Positions 44,023 to 54,118 of a stretch of DNA of 64,000 nucleotides are shown piece by piece (within the stretch, counting starts at the first letter, position 1; every line of letters begins with the position of its first letter). The stretch is from Dyadobacter subterraneus (GTDB taxonomy: Bacteria > Bacteroidota > Bacteroidia > Cytophagales > Spirosomataceae). The position numbers and the translations under genes were made by a program. A model generated the notes under the pieces. That model was not told the origin of the DNA and ran no database searches. It saw only the letters and a list, made by a program, of their open reading frames with translations. The stretch spans positions 665,573 to 729,572 of the forward strand of contig NZ_JACYGY010000002.1 in NCBI RefSeq assembly GCF_015221875.1, read 5' to 3'.

Positions 44023-45090
44023 TTATTCCACCTCAATTACTACATCATCACTCATCGGGTGTGCCACGCAGGTTAAAATAAAACCTTCTTTCAATTCTGC
44101 TTCTGACAAAGCATCTTCTTCATCCAGCGTCACTTTTCCGGACACACATCTGCCCATACAAGCCGTGCACATTCCTGCCTGACAAGAATAGGGAAGATCA
44201 ATATCCATATTCATCGCCGCTTCCAACACCGTTTCATAAGGTTTAACGGGCACTTTGTATTCCGTTCCTTCGTAGAAAAGTGTGATCTCGTGCGTTTTCG
44301 GAGAATCGTCGGTTTCTTCCAAAGTTACTTCTCCCGGTTTTGATGCAGTGGCAGTCAGGAAACTTTCCTGCCTGATTTTATTTAAAGCAACACCTCTGAT
44401 GGCCAAAGCACGGTTTGCTTCTTCCATCATATCTTCCGGTCCGCATAGAAAATATTCGGCTTCACTGACCTTTAAATGCGGCAGACCTTCCATGATTTTC
44501 AGGATATGACTTTTATTCAAACGTCCACGTTCTCCTTCCCAATTGTCATCTGGCTGACTAAGCGTATAAACTACCTTGAATCGCTCTTTATATTTTTCCT
44601 GAAGAAACTTGATCTTGTCTTTAAAAATAATGCTTGATTCGGTCCGGCTGCCGTAGATTAGTACAACTTCACTTTCCTGTTCAACCATTAAAATGGATTT
44701 GGCAATTGAAAATAAAGGCGTAATTCCACTTCCTGCGCCAATAAAAACAACCTGACGCGTCTGGTCGTCTTCCTGTTTTGGAAAGAATAGTCCCATAGGC
44801 TCCATTGCTTCCAATACGTCATCTACTTTGATCGTATCAAGTAAATAATTAGAAGCAAACCCGCCGGGAACACGTTTAATCGTGATCGCCAGGGAAACGT
44901 CTGTATAAGGTGAGCTGGACATGGAGTACGAACGGCGCACTTTTTTGTCTCCGTCTGGCAAAAGCAAGGTAATAAATTGTCCCGGACGATAGGCAACTAC
45001 TTCATTCAGAGGATGCCAAAAATGGATTGTAGATGCATCTTCCGTTTCTCTTTCTATTTCTTTAACCTTTAAAAAATAATATTTGCTCAT
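44023..45090 (-). CDS. Ferredoxin-NAD(P)H reductase with C-terminal 2Fe-2S domain (PaaE-like)
   Basis: A 355-aa electron-transfer flavoprotein. The FAD domain is marked by RRSYSMSSSPYTDVSLAI, the NAD(P) domain by FIGAGSGITPLFSIAKSIL and YFLCGPEDMMEEAN. The C-terminal plant-type ferredoxin domain has all four cluster cysteines (Cys303, Cys308, Cys311, Cys341). The order FAD-NAD-2Fe2S is that of PaaE and related oxygenase or hydroxylase reductases. No partner oxygenase is adjacent. Confidence 0.9.
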   Translation of the reverse strand: MSKYYFLKVKEIERETEDASTIHFWHPLNEVVAYRPGQFITLLLPDGDKKVRRSYSMSSSPYTDVSLAITIKRVPGGFASNYLLDTIKVDDVLEAMEPMGLFFPKQEDDQTRQVVFIGAGSGITPLFSIAKSILMVEQESEVVLIYGSRTESSIIFKDKIKFLQEKYKERFKVVYTLSQPDDNWEGERGRLNKSHILKIMEGLPHLKVSEAEYFLCGPEDMMEEANRALAIRGVALNKIRQESFLTATASKPGEVTLEETDDSPKTHEITLFYEGTEYKVPVKPYETVLEAAMNMDIDLPYSCQAGMCTACMGRCVSGKVTLDEEDALSEAELKEGFILTCVAHPMSDDVVIEVE

Positions 45091-45136
45091 GGTGATTGGG
45101 CGGTCGGCTTTCGGCTATCAGCAGTCGGCTTTTTTA

Positions 45137-45226
45137 TATTCAGAATTTATGGTGTTGTTATCCTTTCAACAAGAAATTGATTATTCAGAATTTATGGTGT
45201 TGTTATCCTTTCAACAAGAAATTGAT
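45137..45226. repeat. Perfect 45-bp tandem duplication
   Basis: Two identical 45-bp units, 45137-45181 and 45182-45226, lie in the gap between the reductase and aspC genes. The unit is 15 codons long, so it creates a short frame with a repeated YSEFMVLLSFQQEID, which I do not regard as a gene. Confidence 0.85.
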
Positions 45227-45247
45227 AAATGTAATTCGCTTGTCAAA

Positions 45248-45282
45248 AGAAAAAGCCTCATGGTCTTGAAAATCCATGAGGC
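45248..45282 (-). terminator. aspC terminator
   Basis: On the minus strand, GCCTCATGG/CCATGAGGC (9 bp, 45255-45263 and 45274-45282) is followed by a T-rich tract, 23 nt beyond the aspC stop. Confidence 0.8.
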
Positions 45283-45304
45283 CTGGCAATAAGTTTATTC
45301 TATA

Positions 45305-46522
45305 CTATTTCAAAGTTGCAACCGCATCTTTGATTCTTTGTACTGCTTCTGCCAATGATTCATCAGCGGCGGCAGTTGAGATTCTGATACAATTTGGTGC
45401 ACCAAAACCTGAACCTGCTACGGTTGAAACGTAAGAATTGTTAAGCAACCAGTTTGCAAAATCATCAGAATCCTTAATAACATTCGTTCCGTCAGATTTT
45501 CCGAAATAATAACTTACATCCGGGAATGCGTAAAATGCTCCATCAGGAACGTTTACTTTAAAACCAGGAATTTCTTTTAACAAACCAACTACAAGATCAC
45601 GACGACGTGCATATGCTTTTGTCATTTCTTTTGTAGCATCCAAAGGACCATCAAAAGCAGCCGTAGCGGCTTTCTGAGCGATTGAATTCGTTCCCGAAGT
45701 AACTTGTCCCTGCAATTTTTCAACACCGTCAGCGATCCATTTTGCAGCACCGATAAACCCGATTCTCCATCCTGTCATAGCGAATCCTTTCGCTACTCCG
45801 TTTACGGTGATCACGCGGTCTTTCAATGCAGGAATTGATCCCATACTGAAATGTCCTTCTTCTGTGAAGTTGATATATTCGTAGATTTCGTCGGCTAAAA
45901 CATAAATTCCTTCATGTTTTTCCAAAACTGCACCGATTTCTCTCAACTCAGCTTCTGAATAAACAGCGCCGGTTGGGTTGTTTGGAGATGCATACATCAC
46001 CACTTTCGTACGAGGTGTGATTGCAGCTTCCAATTGTGCAGCAGTAACTTTGAAACCATTTTCAAAAGCACCTTCCACGATCACAGATTTCCCTTCCGCC
46101 AGTTTTACCATTTCGGAGTAACTAACCCAGTACGGAGCGAAGATAAGTACCTCATCACCTGGATTTACCAAAACCTGGATTACATTAGCAAGGGAATGTT
46201 TTGCTCCCGTAGAAACCACAATATTTTCAGGTTTCCAATCTATATTATTGTCGCGCTTAAGCTTATCAGCAATCGCCTTTCGTAGATCAGGGTAACCTGC
46301 TACCGGCGAATATCCATGAAATCCATCGTCAATTGCCTTTTTGGCAGCCTCACAGATAAATGCGGGCGTTTTGAAGTCTGGCTCTCCCACGCTCAGACTA
46401 ATCACTTTGTGGCCTTGGGCAGCCAATTCACGGGCCATTTTGGTCATTGCCAACGTCGAAGATTCTTCGAGGGCATTGATACGGTCGGCCAGCACCTGGG
46501 TTTGCTCTGCTACTGCGGACAT
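45305..46522 (-). CDS. aspC: Aspartate/aromatic aminotransferase (PLP class I)
   Basis: A fold-type I PLP aminotransferase of 405 aa. The start MSAVAEQTQVLADRINALEES and SSTLAMTKMARELAAQG are typical of class I-gamma aspartate transaminases. YASPNNPTGAVYSEAEL, LADEIYEYI and the PLP lysine Lys245 in NGVAKGFAMTGWRIGF follow. It probably interconverts oxaloacetate and aspartate. The icd and asd genes nearby feed and use the same metabolites, though they are not in one operon. Confidence 0.92.
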   Translation of the reverse strand: MSAVAEQTQVLADRINALEESSTLAMTKMARELAAQGHKVISLSVGEPDFKTPAFICEAAKKAIDDGFHGYSPVAGYPDLRKAIADKLKRDNNIDWKPENIVVSTGAKHSLANVIQVLVNPGDEVLIFAPYWVSYSEMVKLAEGKSVIVEGAFENGFKVTAAQLEAAITPRTKVVMYASPNNPTGAVYSEAELREIGAVLEKHEGIYVLADEIYEYINFTEEGHFSMGSIPALKDRVITVNGVAKGFAMTGWRIGFIGAAKWIADGVEKLQGQVTSGTNSIAQKAATAAFDGPLDATKEMTKAYARRRDLVVGLLKEIPGFKVNVPDGAFYAFPDVSYYFGKSDGTNVIKDSDDFANWLLNNSYVSTVAGSGFGAPNCIRISTAAADESLAEAVQRIKDAVATLK

Positions 46523-46601
46523 TGCAACAAAAATTAAGTTAAATGAAAATATTCCATTTGAGATTTGAACCCGTCGCAGGTCAATATCAACAAATTGCCC
46601 G

Positions 46602-46609
46602 CAAAGTTA
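46602..46609 (-). promoter_or_regulatory. Putative -7 box of aspC
   Basis: The minus strand reads TAACTTTG, fitting TAnnTTTG, about 80 nt upstream of the aspC ATG. Confidence 0.45.
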
Positions 46610-46732
46610 GGGCTTTTTTGCAAGAGTTGTAGAAATAGGAGGCGTTAAAGAAAAAAAAGAATTAATGCCGGAGCAATTAATTCTTATCTGCACTTCCATT
46701 TCAATATAAAATATTAACTATTAACCGATTAC

Positions 46733-47518
46733 CTATCTCCGAACCTCAATAGAATTTTGTGTAATTACTTTCATCTCTTCCGGATCAAATGTCAGCGGTT
46801 CAATGACATTATCAATATTTTCAAGTTTGATCAAAATGCCATGTAATGGTTTATTTTCTTCAACATTAATTATTTTGCCAAACGCCTTAATCATATCGAT
46901 GCTCTGGGTTGTCGCAAAAACCTGGACATTTAAATGTTCAGCAACCTCAAAAATCATTTTCCAGAGTTCTTCCGTTACTGAATAATGTAAGCCATTTTCA
47001 ATTTCATCGATAAGCACAATCCCGTTTTCACAGGTAGTTAAAGCCAGTAAAATGGTTAGAATCCGGTGAACGCCATTCCCCATCCGTAAGAGCGCAACGT
47101 TTTTCCCGCTTTTAAAAGTAGCAATTGGATTCTTTAAATTATCGGCGACAAAATCAACTTCGAAAATACGGTCATCAATCATTTTCAGGCAACGCATAGC
47201 TTTCTCCCGAATGAAATCAGTGAAAACATCAAAAGTGTGCTGTCTCAAAAATCCCTGAATACTGGAATGAGAGCTGATAAGCTTGACATTTGGAGAGAAA
47301 AGTATTTCATCGTCGGTCAGCTGGTTAGGAGCCAAATCATCAATGATGAGTTTTTCTTCCGGTAGAAATTCGTTTTGGGAAGTATAGAAATTTATTGATT
47401 CAAGGAAATTGGTTTTGCCGGAATTATTTTTCCCAATAATTAAATTAACACGGCTTAGTGAATCAATATGAAGGTTTTTGAGATTACGAAAATTTTGTAT
47501 TTCTATTGAAGCGATCAT
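46733..47518 (-). CDS. AAA-family ATPase, OLD/AAA_15-like, stand-alone
   Basis: A 261-aa ABC-type ATPase core from the ATG at 47518 (MIASIEIQNFRNLKN); the alternative start at 47539 adds seven residues. Walker A is GKNNSGKT, a signature-like MGNGVHRILTILLAL follows, and Walker B is GIVLIDEIENGLHYS. The segment between them is short, so there is no long coiled coil. Related proteins are found in OLD-type, Abi and retron-like defence modules, but no nuclease (TOPRIM) partner is adjacent. The function is unknown. Confidence 0.8.
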   Translation of the reverse strand: MIASIEIQNFRNLKNLHIDSLSRVNLIIGKNNSGKTNFLESINFYTSQNEFLPEEKLIIDDLAPNQLTDDEILFSPNVKLISSHSSIQGFLRQHTFDVFTDFIREKAMRCLKMIDDRIFEVDFVADNLKNPIATFKSGKNVALLRMGNGVHRILTILLALTTCENGIVLIDEIENGLHYSVTEELWKMIFEVAEHLNVQVFATTQSIDMIKAFGKIINVEENKPLHGILIKLENIDNVIEPLTFDPEEMKVITQNSIEVRR

Positions 47519-47565
47519 TTTTTCTAATTTCTTGGTCATTAAAATAAATTAACAACGCATTATTT

Positions 47566-48867
47566 TTAAAAAACCTCCCCCAAATTTACAAACAATCCTC
47601 TTGAACCATTTGCTCCAAAACCATAATCGACGGCAATATTGGTACGGGAAGTTTTATTAATTTTTACACGAATACCTAAGCCAACTCCAGGTGCAACTTT
47701 ATCGAATTTTTTCGTTGGCCAATTGGAAAAGCTTTGTGCATTACCAAAAACCACACCTCCGATCAAACCATTTTGTGTCAGAGAAAACCGGTATTCCGTT
47801 TCAAAATATAACATATTCGGACTACGGAATCTTCCCTGTATATAGCCCCGACCCGTATTATTTGAAGGATCCCAGCTCGTACTTGGCAAATCCAGATAGG
47901 GCGGTTTTCCTGATAAAGTCAGCCAGTTAAAATCCCAGAACGCAAGTGTATTTCTACTGCCTCTCGGGAAATTTACATATTTCCTTAATTCCAGAACGAG
48001 CGATTGCCAGTTGGTATTACTTCCCAAAACCGTCAGATTATTTCTGTAACGTGCATTGGCATAAAGTCCGGCGATCGGGTTTATCGAATTTTTTCTATTG
48101 TCATAAAGAATATTCGCAACAAGACCGGAAGAAACGGATTTAGGCGGAAGTCCATATCTGTTCACATCTTCATTACTTCCTTCCTGTTTGATTTTCCATC
48201 GATAATCAAGCAAATAACCAACGCCCATATACAACGCGCCACCTACTTTTTTCAAAACCGTTTGATGCATCCGGATATGGGAATAATCAATTCTATCCGC
48301 ACTTGCTATGGAACTATGGCCTCCCAGACCGTAAGTATCCTGAGGATATTTAAAATATCGCCAGTCAAAAATGATGTTGTAACCATTATCCTTTGTCCAG
48401 ATATTGGCTATAACCGGTATCGTGATCTGATTATATTGGGTATAATTGAAGCTCGAACTAATACTTGAGATGTTGGTTGTAGCTGTATCACTTAAATAGA
48501 ATGCTGCATTGGCACTAAGCAAACCAACCACTCCGGTTGACAAAGTATAACCAACCGCCGGAACCATCGAATAGAGAATCTTACCAGATTTCTTTTCTTT
48601 CAGTTTAAAACTTTCTCTTTTACTTTTTTTTCTTAACTGGCCGAGCACATCCATAATATCCTTGTCCTCTACCTTTTTATCAACAGGAGCCGAGCTGTCA
48701 GGCGATACAGTTGTTTCGACCCTTATTGAATTATCAACGGGTGCAACAACCTGTGCCCGAACTTCAAAGTAGAAAGCCCCACAAAATGACAAAATAATAA
48801 AAATGAGAAAGGTTTTGAACAAGTCGACAATCCGGTTAATTGAGTTCAAATTTAGCTCAAAATACAA
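47566..48867 (-). CDS. BamA/TamA (D15)-like outer membrane beta-barrel protein
   Basis: A 433-aa outer-membrane protein with an N-terminal signal-like hydrophobic stretch (LFKTFLIFIILSFCGAFYF). A low-complexity linker with KKKSKRESFKLKEKKSGK follows, then a beta-barrel of the bacterial surface antigen (D15) type. Barrel strands are seen as alternating aromatic/polar runs (GYNIIFDWRYFKYPQDTYGLGG, FGANGSRGLFVNLGEVF). It ends in a terminal Phe, as barrel proteins do. No POTRA repeats are evident, so it is a barrel-only relative rather than BamA. Confidence 0.8.
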   Translation of the reverse strand: MYFELNLNSINRIVDLFKTFLIFIILSFCGAFYFEVRAQVVAPVDNSIRVETTVSPDSSAPVDKKVEDKDIMDVLGQLRKKSKRESFKLKEKKSGKILYSMVPAVGYTLSTGVVGLLSANAAFYLSDTATTNISSISSSFNYTQYNQITIPVIANIWTKDNGYNIIFDWRYFKYPQDTYGLGGHSSIASADRIDYSHIRMHQTVLKKVGGALYMGVGYLLDYRWKIKQEGSNEDVNRYGLPPKSVSSGLVANILYDNRKNSINPIAGLYANARYRNNLTVLGSNTNWQSLVLELRKYVNFPRGSRNTLAFWDFNWLTLSGKPPYLDLPSTSWDPSNNTGRGYIQGRFRSPNMLYFETEYRFSLTQNGLIGGVVFGNAQSFSNWPTKKFDKVAPGVGLGIRVKINKTSRTNIAVDYGFGANGSRGLFVNLGEVF

Positions 48868-48942
48868 AATCCATGCCCGGAATGAAAAGATCTAAGTATT
48901 TTCTAACCATACTTATAAACAATCCTTTGGCCACATGCCTAA

Positions 48943-48978
48943 TAAAAAAGCTGCCAGTTCTTTACAGAACCGGCAGCT
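48943..48978 (-). terminator. icd terminator
   Basis: On the minus strand a 13-bp stem with one mismatch (AGCTGCCxGTTCT/AGAACxGGCAGCT, 48949-48961 with 48966-48978) and a 4-nt loop is followed by six T. Confidence 0.85.
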
Positions 48979-48998
48979 TTCATGTATTCAAAAATAAT

Positions 48999-50210
48999 TT
49001 AAGCCAATGCAGCTTGTAAATTATCGTTAATCGCTTCAAGGAATTCCTCAGTATAAAGGTAATGTTCTCCGTGATTCACTTTGTTTCCATAAATACAAAC
49101 AGCCAAATCCTTTGTCATTTTACCACTTTCAACCGTTTCAACACAAACTCTTTCAAGTGTCTGGCAGAAATCGATCAATGGCTGGTTTCCGTCAAGTTTA
49201 CCACGGAATTCCAATCCACGTGTCCATGCAAAAATCGATGCAATCGGGTTAGTAGAAGTTGGTCTTCCTTTTTGGTGCTCACGGTAGTGACGGGTTACTG
49301 TTCCGTGTGCAGCCTCAGCTTCCAAAGTTTTTCCATCCGGAGTCAACAACACAGAAGTCATCAAACCAAGAGAACCAAATCCTTGCGCAACTGTATCTGA
49401 CTGAACGTCACCATCATAGTTTTTACAAGCCCAAACAAAGTTACCTTCCCATTTAAGCGCAGAAGCAACCATGTCATCGATCAAACGGTGTTCATAATGT
49501 ACTTTTCCTGCAAATTCAGCATCGTAAACTTCCTGGAAAATATCTTTGAAACGACCGTCATATTTTTTCAAAATGGTGTTTTTAGTAGAAAGGTACAAAG
49601 GCCATCCTTTGCCCAAAGCTACATTGAAACAAGAGCGCGCAAAACCACGGATTGATTCGTCCACGTTGTACATCGCCATGGCAACACCTGGTCCCTGGAA
49701 TTGATACACTTCGTGCTCAATTACTTGTCCGTCTTCGCCTTCAAACTTAACAGTAAGTTTTCCTTTTCCTGGCACAACGAAATCCGTTGCTCTGTACTGA
49801 TCACCAAAAGCGTGACGGCCAACAATGATAGGAGCAGTCCAGTTTGTAACCAAACGAGGTACGTTGCTCATTACGATAGGCTCACGGAAAACAGTTCCAT
49901 CCAAAATGTTACGGATTGTTCCGTTTGGTGATTTCCACATTTGTTTCAGATTGAATTCTTTAACGCGGTCTTCATCCGGCGTAATTGTAGCACATTTGAT
50001 ACCTACACCGAATTCTTTAATCGCATTTGCAGAATCGATCGTAACCTGATCATTGGTTTCGTCACGATATTCAATACCTAAATCGTAATACTTGATATCT
50101 ACGTCCAGATATGGTAAAATAAGTTTTTCTTTAATAAACTTCCAGATGATTCTAGTCATCTCATCACCGTCCAACTCTACTACGGGATTTGCAACTTTAA
50201 TTTTGCTCAT
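48999..50210 (-). CDS. icd: NADP-dependent isocitrate dehydrogenase
   Basis: The TCA-cycle oxidative decarboxylase of isocitrate. The 403-aa sequence belongs to the eukaryote-like subfamily: [42 protein letters not shown] with the substrate-binding SPNGT, and the acidic metal site in [37 protein letters not shown] is the nucleotide site; its basic residues fit NADP. It is monocistronic with its own terminator. Confidence 0.95.
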   Translation of the reverse strand: MSKIKVANPVVELDGDEMTRIIWKFIKEKLILPYLDVDIKYYDLGIEYRDETNDQVTIDSANAIKEFGVGIKCATITPDEDRVKEFNLKQMWKSPNGTIRNILDGTVFREPIVMSNVPRLVTNWTAPIIVGRHAFGDQYRATDFVVPGKGKLTVKFEGEDGQVIEHEVYQFQGPGVAMAMYNVDESIRGFARSCFNVALGKGWPLYLSTKNTILKKYDGRFKDIFQEVYDAEFAGKVHYEHRLIDDMVASALKWEGNFVWACKNYDGDVQSDTVAQGFGSLGLMTSVLLTPDGKTLEAEAAHGTVTRHYREHQKGRPTSTNPIASIFAWTRGLEFRGKLDGNQPLIDFCQTLERVCVETVESGKMTKDLAVCIYGNKVNHGEHYLYTEEFLEAINDNLQAALA

Positions 50211-50464
50211 GATTATTATTTACTATTCGAAAGTTAAAGATATTGAAATGCGACGGTGAAAGTACAAATAATAGACTGAAAAGGCGAAACAGAACGGTAA
50301 GTAAGTTTGAATTATTAATTCATTCTTTCAAAAGTATGAATGCTTTTTCATAACTATCAATCGTTAAAATACTCTATTAATGCTTATCTACCCGATTTTT
50401 TTGAAATGAGTAAGGCTGCCAGGATTAATTTTTTAATATTGCGCGAATAATCAATCAACTTGTT

Positions 50465-51043
50465 ATGGAAAAATCCATTTTACGTGCTGAATACTTAAAG
50501 AAAAGAATGGATTTAACACAGGATGAGATTGTTGCAAAAAATAATGCTATTACTGAAAACCTGAAACTTCTTTTGGCAGGGCAAGAAATCAAAACAATAC
50601 ATATCTTTTTGCCTCAGCATGGAAAAGTCGAGATTGATACCTGGCAAATCATTTCCTTACTCCAAAATTCATATCCTCCGATAGCAATTGCCACCCCAAG
50701 AATTATACCCGGAACAAAAGAAATGGAGCATTTTTTGTTGAAACCGGAGACAAACCTTATCGAAAATCGCTGGAAAATTCCGGAAGCAGATCCTGAAACT
50801 TCTGTAAAAATTGAACCTCAAATAATTGATGCAGTGCTTATACCACTTTTAGCATTTGATAAAAAAGGTTTTCGGGCTGGATATGGCGGAGGTTATTATG
50901 ACCGGTTTCTGGTACAATGCAAACCTGATGTTGTTAAAATTGGGTTATCGTTTTTTGAGGCGGAAGATAAAATTGATGGTTTGGATAGATTTGATGTGGC
51001 TATGAATTATTGTGTTACGCCTTTTGGGATTGTGCAATTTTAG
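50465..51043 (+). CDS. 5-Formyltetrahydrofolate cyclo-ligase
   Basis: Converts 5-formyl-THF to 5,10-methenyl-THF with ATP, recycling a storage folate. The 192-aa protein has an N-terminal basic KKRMDL segment, IHIFLPQHGKVEIDTWQI, and the family hallmark AFDKKGFRAGYGGGYYDRFL near the C-terminus. It stands alone. With purU, the window has two folate-balancing genes, but they are 30 kb apart. Confidence 0.92.
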   Translation: MEKSILRAEYLKKRMDLTQDEIVAKNNAITENLKLLLAGQEIKTIHIFLPQHGKVEIDTWQIISLLQNSYPPIAIATPRIIPGTKEMEHFLLKPETNLIENRWKIPEADPETSVKIEPQIIDAVLIPLLAFDKKGFRAGYGGGYYDRFLVQCKPDVVKIGLSFFEAEDKIDGLDRFDVAMNYCVTPFGIVQF

Positions 51044-51094
51044 TTTGTTGTATAAATATTTCGGGGAGATTTGTTTGCTACAATTCAGGTTATG

Positions 51095-51308
51095 TCACCC
51101 GTTCCGGGTTTCGAAAATCGTGTCTCATGATCTTCTATAATAATGTCATCCCTTCGGTGTTGATTTTATTTCGATGTAAAATTTTCTTTTTGAAATTCAC
51201 TAATAATTCCACTGTTCAACAATTCGCCATTCCACCCAATCCCGAAGGGATGACATTATTATAGAACAATTGCGACGTCAGATCGTCTTAAACCCCAACG
51301 GGGTGACA
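51095..51308. repeat. Family A quadruple-hairpin repeat, copy 2
   Basis: Central arms 51135-51162 and 51237-51264 are inverted copies (26 of 28 positions match). They are flanked by TCACCC-GTTC-CGGGTTT (51095-51111) and AAACCCCAA-CGGGGTGACA (51290-51308). The layout is the same as copy 1, but with a longer centre (74 nt). It fills most of the 463-nt spacer before asd. No gene is seen there. Confidence 0.8.
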
Positions 51309-51395
51309 TTTTTTTTACCAAATACTTGGCTTCATTTTCCAATAACTCAAAATTCTCAAATTATCATCCAGTGCATTTGTACAATAAAAACGCAA

Positions 51396-51422
51396 TTTGT
51401 TATTAAAAACCTCGTAAATTTG
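51396..51422 (+). promoter_or_regulatory. Possible asd promoter
   Basis: TTTG at 51396-51399 and TAAATTTG at 51415-51422. The -7 box fits TAnnTTTG, but the 15-nt spacer is shorter than usual. Confidence 0.35.
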
Positions 51423-51506
51423 CACCACTTTTCAAATCCGGCAGATTTTACCGGAATTTGTTGAGTTACAGACAATTTTACAAATCACATTAATCCTGGT
51501 TTTAGA

Positions 51507-52517
51507 ATGAAAATCGCAGTAGTAGGCGCTACCGGTTTGGTAGGCGGCGAAATCCTCAAAGTGCTCGAAGAGCGTAATTTCCCGGTGACGGAATTATTGG
51601 CCGTTGCATCTGAAAGATCTGTTGGTAAGGAAGTTACATTCAAGGGTAAACAGATTAAGGTAATCGGATTTGAGGATGCCATTGCAGCCAAACCTGAAAT
51701 CGCGATATTTTCTGCTGGTGGTGGTACTTCTCTTGAACTTGCTCCAAGATTTGCTGCGGCTGGAATTACCGTAATTGACAATTCATCTGCATGGAGAATG
51801 GATCCTACGAAAAAACTCGTAGTGCCTGAAATCAACGCAGTGACGTTAACAAAAGAAGATAAAATTATAGCGAATCCAAACTGCTCGACTATTCAGATGG
51901 TTGTGGTTTTGAATCCGTTACACCAAAAATATAAAATAAAACGTGTTGTTGTTTCAACATATCAGTCAGTAACTGGTACTGGAAAAGCAGCGGTTGATCA
52001 GCTTTTTGCTGAACGCGCAGGCGATCACAGTGTTTCAAAAGTGTATCCGCATCCGATTGATTTAAACGTTTTGCCTCATATCGACGTGTTCCTTGACAAT
52101 GGTTATACCAAAGAGGAAATGAAAATGACAAATGAAACGAAAAAAATTATGGGCGACGACAGCATTGCTGTAACGGCAACAACGGTTCGTATTCCAACAA
52201 TCGGCGGTCACTCAGAAGCTGTAAATATTGAATTCGAAAATGAATTTGATCTTGACGAAGTTCGTCAGATTTTGAGCGAAGCGGAAGGTGTTATTATTCA
52301 GGACGATCCGAAAAATTTTCTTTATCCAATGCCATTAACAGCACACGGAAAAGACGAAACTTTTGTTGGACGTATCCGTCGTGATGAATCTCAGCCTAAA
52401 ACTTTGAATTTGTGGATCGTTGCAGATAACCTTCGTAAAGGAGCTGCTACTAATACAGTTCAAATCGCTGAATTTCTTGCAAAACATGATTTAGTTGGTG
52501 TTGCGCAGGAAGCATAA
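51507..52517 (+). CDS. asd: Aspartate-semialdehyde dehydrogenase
   Basis: Reduces aspartyl phosphate to the semialdehyde, feeding lysine/DAP, threonine, methionine and, via threonine, isoleucine. The 336-aa enzyme has the NADP-binding VGATGLVGGEIL, SAGGGTSLELAPRF, the catalytic Cys126 in NPNCSTIQM, and a C-terminal TNTVQIAEFLAKH. It ends with a very strong terminator. It supplies threonine for the ilvA step encoded elsewhere in the window. Confidence 0.95.
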   Translation: MKIAVVGATGLVGGEILKVLEERNFPVTELLAVASERSVGKEVTFKGKQIKVIGFEDAIAAKPEIAIFSAGGGTSLELAPRFAAAGITVIDNSSAWRMDPTKKLVVPEINAVTLTKEDKIIANPNCSTIQMVVVLNPLHQKYKIKRVVVSTYQSVTGTGKAAVDQLFAERAGDHSVSKVYPHPIDLNVLPHIDVFLDNGYTKEEMKMTNETKKIMGDDSIAVTATTVRIPTIGGHSEAVNIEFENEFDLDEVRQILSEAEGVIIQDDPKNFLYPMPLTAHGKDETFVGRIRRDESQPKTLNLWIVADNLRKGAATNTVQIAEFLAKHDLVGVAQEA

Positions 52518-52535
52518 GGTTTTGTAAATACATGA

Positions 52536-52581
52536 TTAAACGAGGAAAGAGTGGCCGAATGGTCACTCTTTCCTCGTTTAA
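52536..52581. terminator. Strong terminator after asd
   Basis: A perfect 18-bp stem (52536-52553 with 52564-52581), whose TTAAACGAGGAAAGAGTG arm pairs fully with its partner. The 10-nt loop itself has GCC/GGT pairing. There is no long U-run on either side. Confidence 0.75.
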
Positions 52582-52624
52582 GGGAAATTGAATATTTTAT
52601 TCAACCAGATTTGATTAGGCATTC

Positions 52625-52776
52625 GCTCCATCAGAGCATCCTGTTTATAGCATCAAAATTTCGAATTTGTTATTTTCACTCCGTAGGATTGTCCTGAAAA
52701 TTCCAGGAGACTCCGATGAAGCCTGGAAATACATAAGGTCTATGCTTTTTTATAAACAGGCGGCTCCAAAGGAGCC
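52625..52776. repeat. Family B repeat, copy 4, permuted order
   Basis: Inverted GCTCC-ATCA-GAGC with CCTGTTTATAG (52625-52650), inverted ACTCCGTAGGATTGTCCTG (52678-52696), direct CAGGAGACTCCGATGAAGCC (52704-52723), and direct TATAAACAGG with GGCTCC-AAA-GGAGCC (52751-52776). This is the same permuted order as copy 3. Confidence 0.75.
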
Positions 52777-52812
52777 ATTCTGATAATGACTTGATTCGAG
52801 AAATTAACATTA

Positions 52813-54030
52813 TTACCGATCAACCTCACCCATTACTACATCAATAGATCCAATAATCGCTACCAAATCCGCCAGCAAAGCTCCTTTTGATAATTCTCCA
52901 ATCACAGAAAGATTATTAAATGAACAAGCTCTGGCTTTACAGCGCACAGGAATATCCGAGCGACCATCAGTACGGAAGAAAAATCCTAATTCTCCTTTTG
53001 AATTTTCAGCACGAGCATAAAAATCCATCGCTTTGGGACGAATTTTCTTGGGAACCATCGCTTGCGGATCGAAGGATGGTGTTCTTTTATAATCTCCCTG
53101 CAACTGTACCAAACTCTGTTCAATAATTTTTACAGATTCCCAGCATTCAACCACGCGAACCCAGGTTCTATCCCAGCAATCACCAACAGTACCCATCTTT
53201 CCTTCCCCAATCGGGACATCAAAATCAAGTTCTGGATAAACTGAATAGCCATCAACCCGACGTAAATCATAACGTAAACCAGACCCACGAAGCATTGGTC
53301 CCGTACAACCGTAATTAATTGCTACCGGTAGAGGAAGCACACCAACATTTGCTGTACGTTGAATAAAAATTTTATTATCTACAACAAGTTGCTGTAATTC
53401 AACCAGTTTTGGCTTTAAATATTGAATAAATTCCAGACAACGCTCTTCAAAACCAACCGGCAGATCATAAAATAATCCACCGATCCAGACATAATTATAA
53501 AGCATCCTGGCACCGCAAGTCCATTCCAAAAGACGAAGAATTTGCTCACGGTCACGCATCATCCATAAAAACGGCGTGTAAGCGCCAATATCCATCGCAT
53601 AAGTACCCAAAGCCACAAAGTGAGAAGCCAGACGATTTAATTCGGCAACAACAACACGGATATATTCAATTCTTTTGGGGATGTCATTTTCGATTCCAAG
53701 CATTCTTTCCACGCCCATTACATAGGCGTGCTCAGAATTCATCGCCGCTACATAATCAAGCCGGTCAACGTAGGGAATGATCTGATTGAATGGAAGGGAT
53801 TCGGCATGTTTTTCAAAACAACGATGCAAATAGCCAATATGCGGAACAACATCCACCACGACTTCACCATCTGTCACAACTTCAAGACGCAAAACTCCGT
53901 GTGTTGAAGGATGTTGCGGTCCCATATTAAGCACCATTTCCTCCGTACGAAGCGTTTCGGAGTTGTATTTATTTGGTGCAGATATGGAGAGATATTCCGG
54001 ACGGTATTCGTATTGAATGTCTTGACTCAT
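52813..54030 (-). CDS. nuoD: NADH-quinone oxidoreductase subunit D (complex I 49-kDa)
   Basis: The 405-aa subunit of the peripheral arm that carries part of the quinone-binding pocket. Recognised by [22 protein letters not shown] at the N-terminus, the [18 protein letters not shown] segment, [25 protein letters not shown], and a C-terminal [28 protein letters not shown]. The usual NuoC fusion is absent. Its neighbours are not nuo genes (asd downstream, a glycosidase-like gene upstream), so the operon is split or this copy is displaced. Confidence 0.93.
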   Translation of the reverse strand: MSQDIQYEYRPEYLSISAPNKYNSETLRTEEMVLNMGPQHPSTHGVLRLEVVTDGEVVVDVVPHIGYLHRCFEKHAESLPFNQIIPYVDRLDYVAAMNSEHAYVMGVERMLGIENDIPKRIEYIRVVVAELNRLASHFVALGTYAMDIGAYTPFLWMMRDREQILRLLEWTCGARMLYNYVWIGGLFYDLPVGFEERCLEFIQYLKPKLVELQQLVVDNKIFIQRTANVGVLPLPVAINYGCTGPMLRGSGLRYDLRRVDGYSVYPELDFDVPIGEGKMGTVGDCWDRTWVRVVECWESVKIIEQSLVQLQGDYKRTPSFDPQAMVPKKIRPKAMDFYARAENSKGELGFFFRTDGRSDIPVRCKARACSFNNLSVIGELSKGALLADLVAIIGSIDVVMGEVDR

Positions 54031-54118
54031 TTCTTATTCTATTTTTTCTACCCTGAAATCATTCAACTTAATGAACACCAACAGAATAGATTTAATCACT
54101 GGATGCTTTCAATATTTG

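Noticed and set aside
45083..45292. A 69-residue open frame containing a 15-residue duplicated segment
   Set aside because: It is created by the 45-bp tandem duplication and CGGC-type repeat, overlaps the start of the reductase gene and the aspC terminator, and resembles no protein family.
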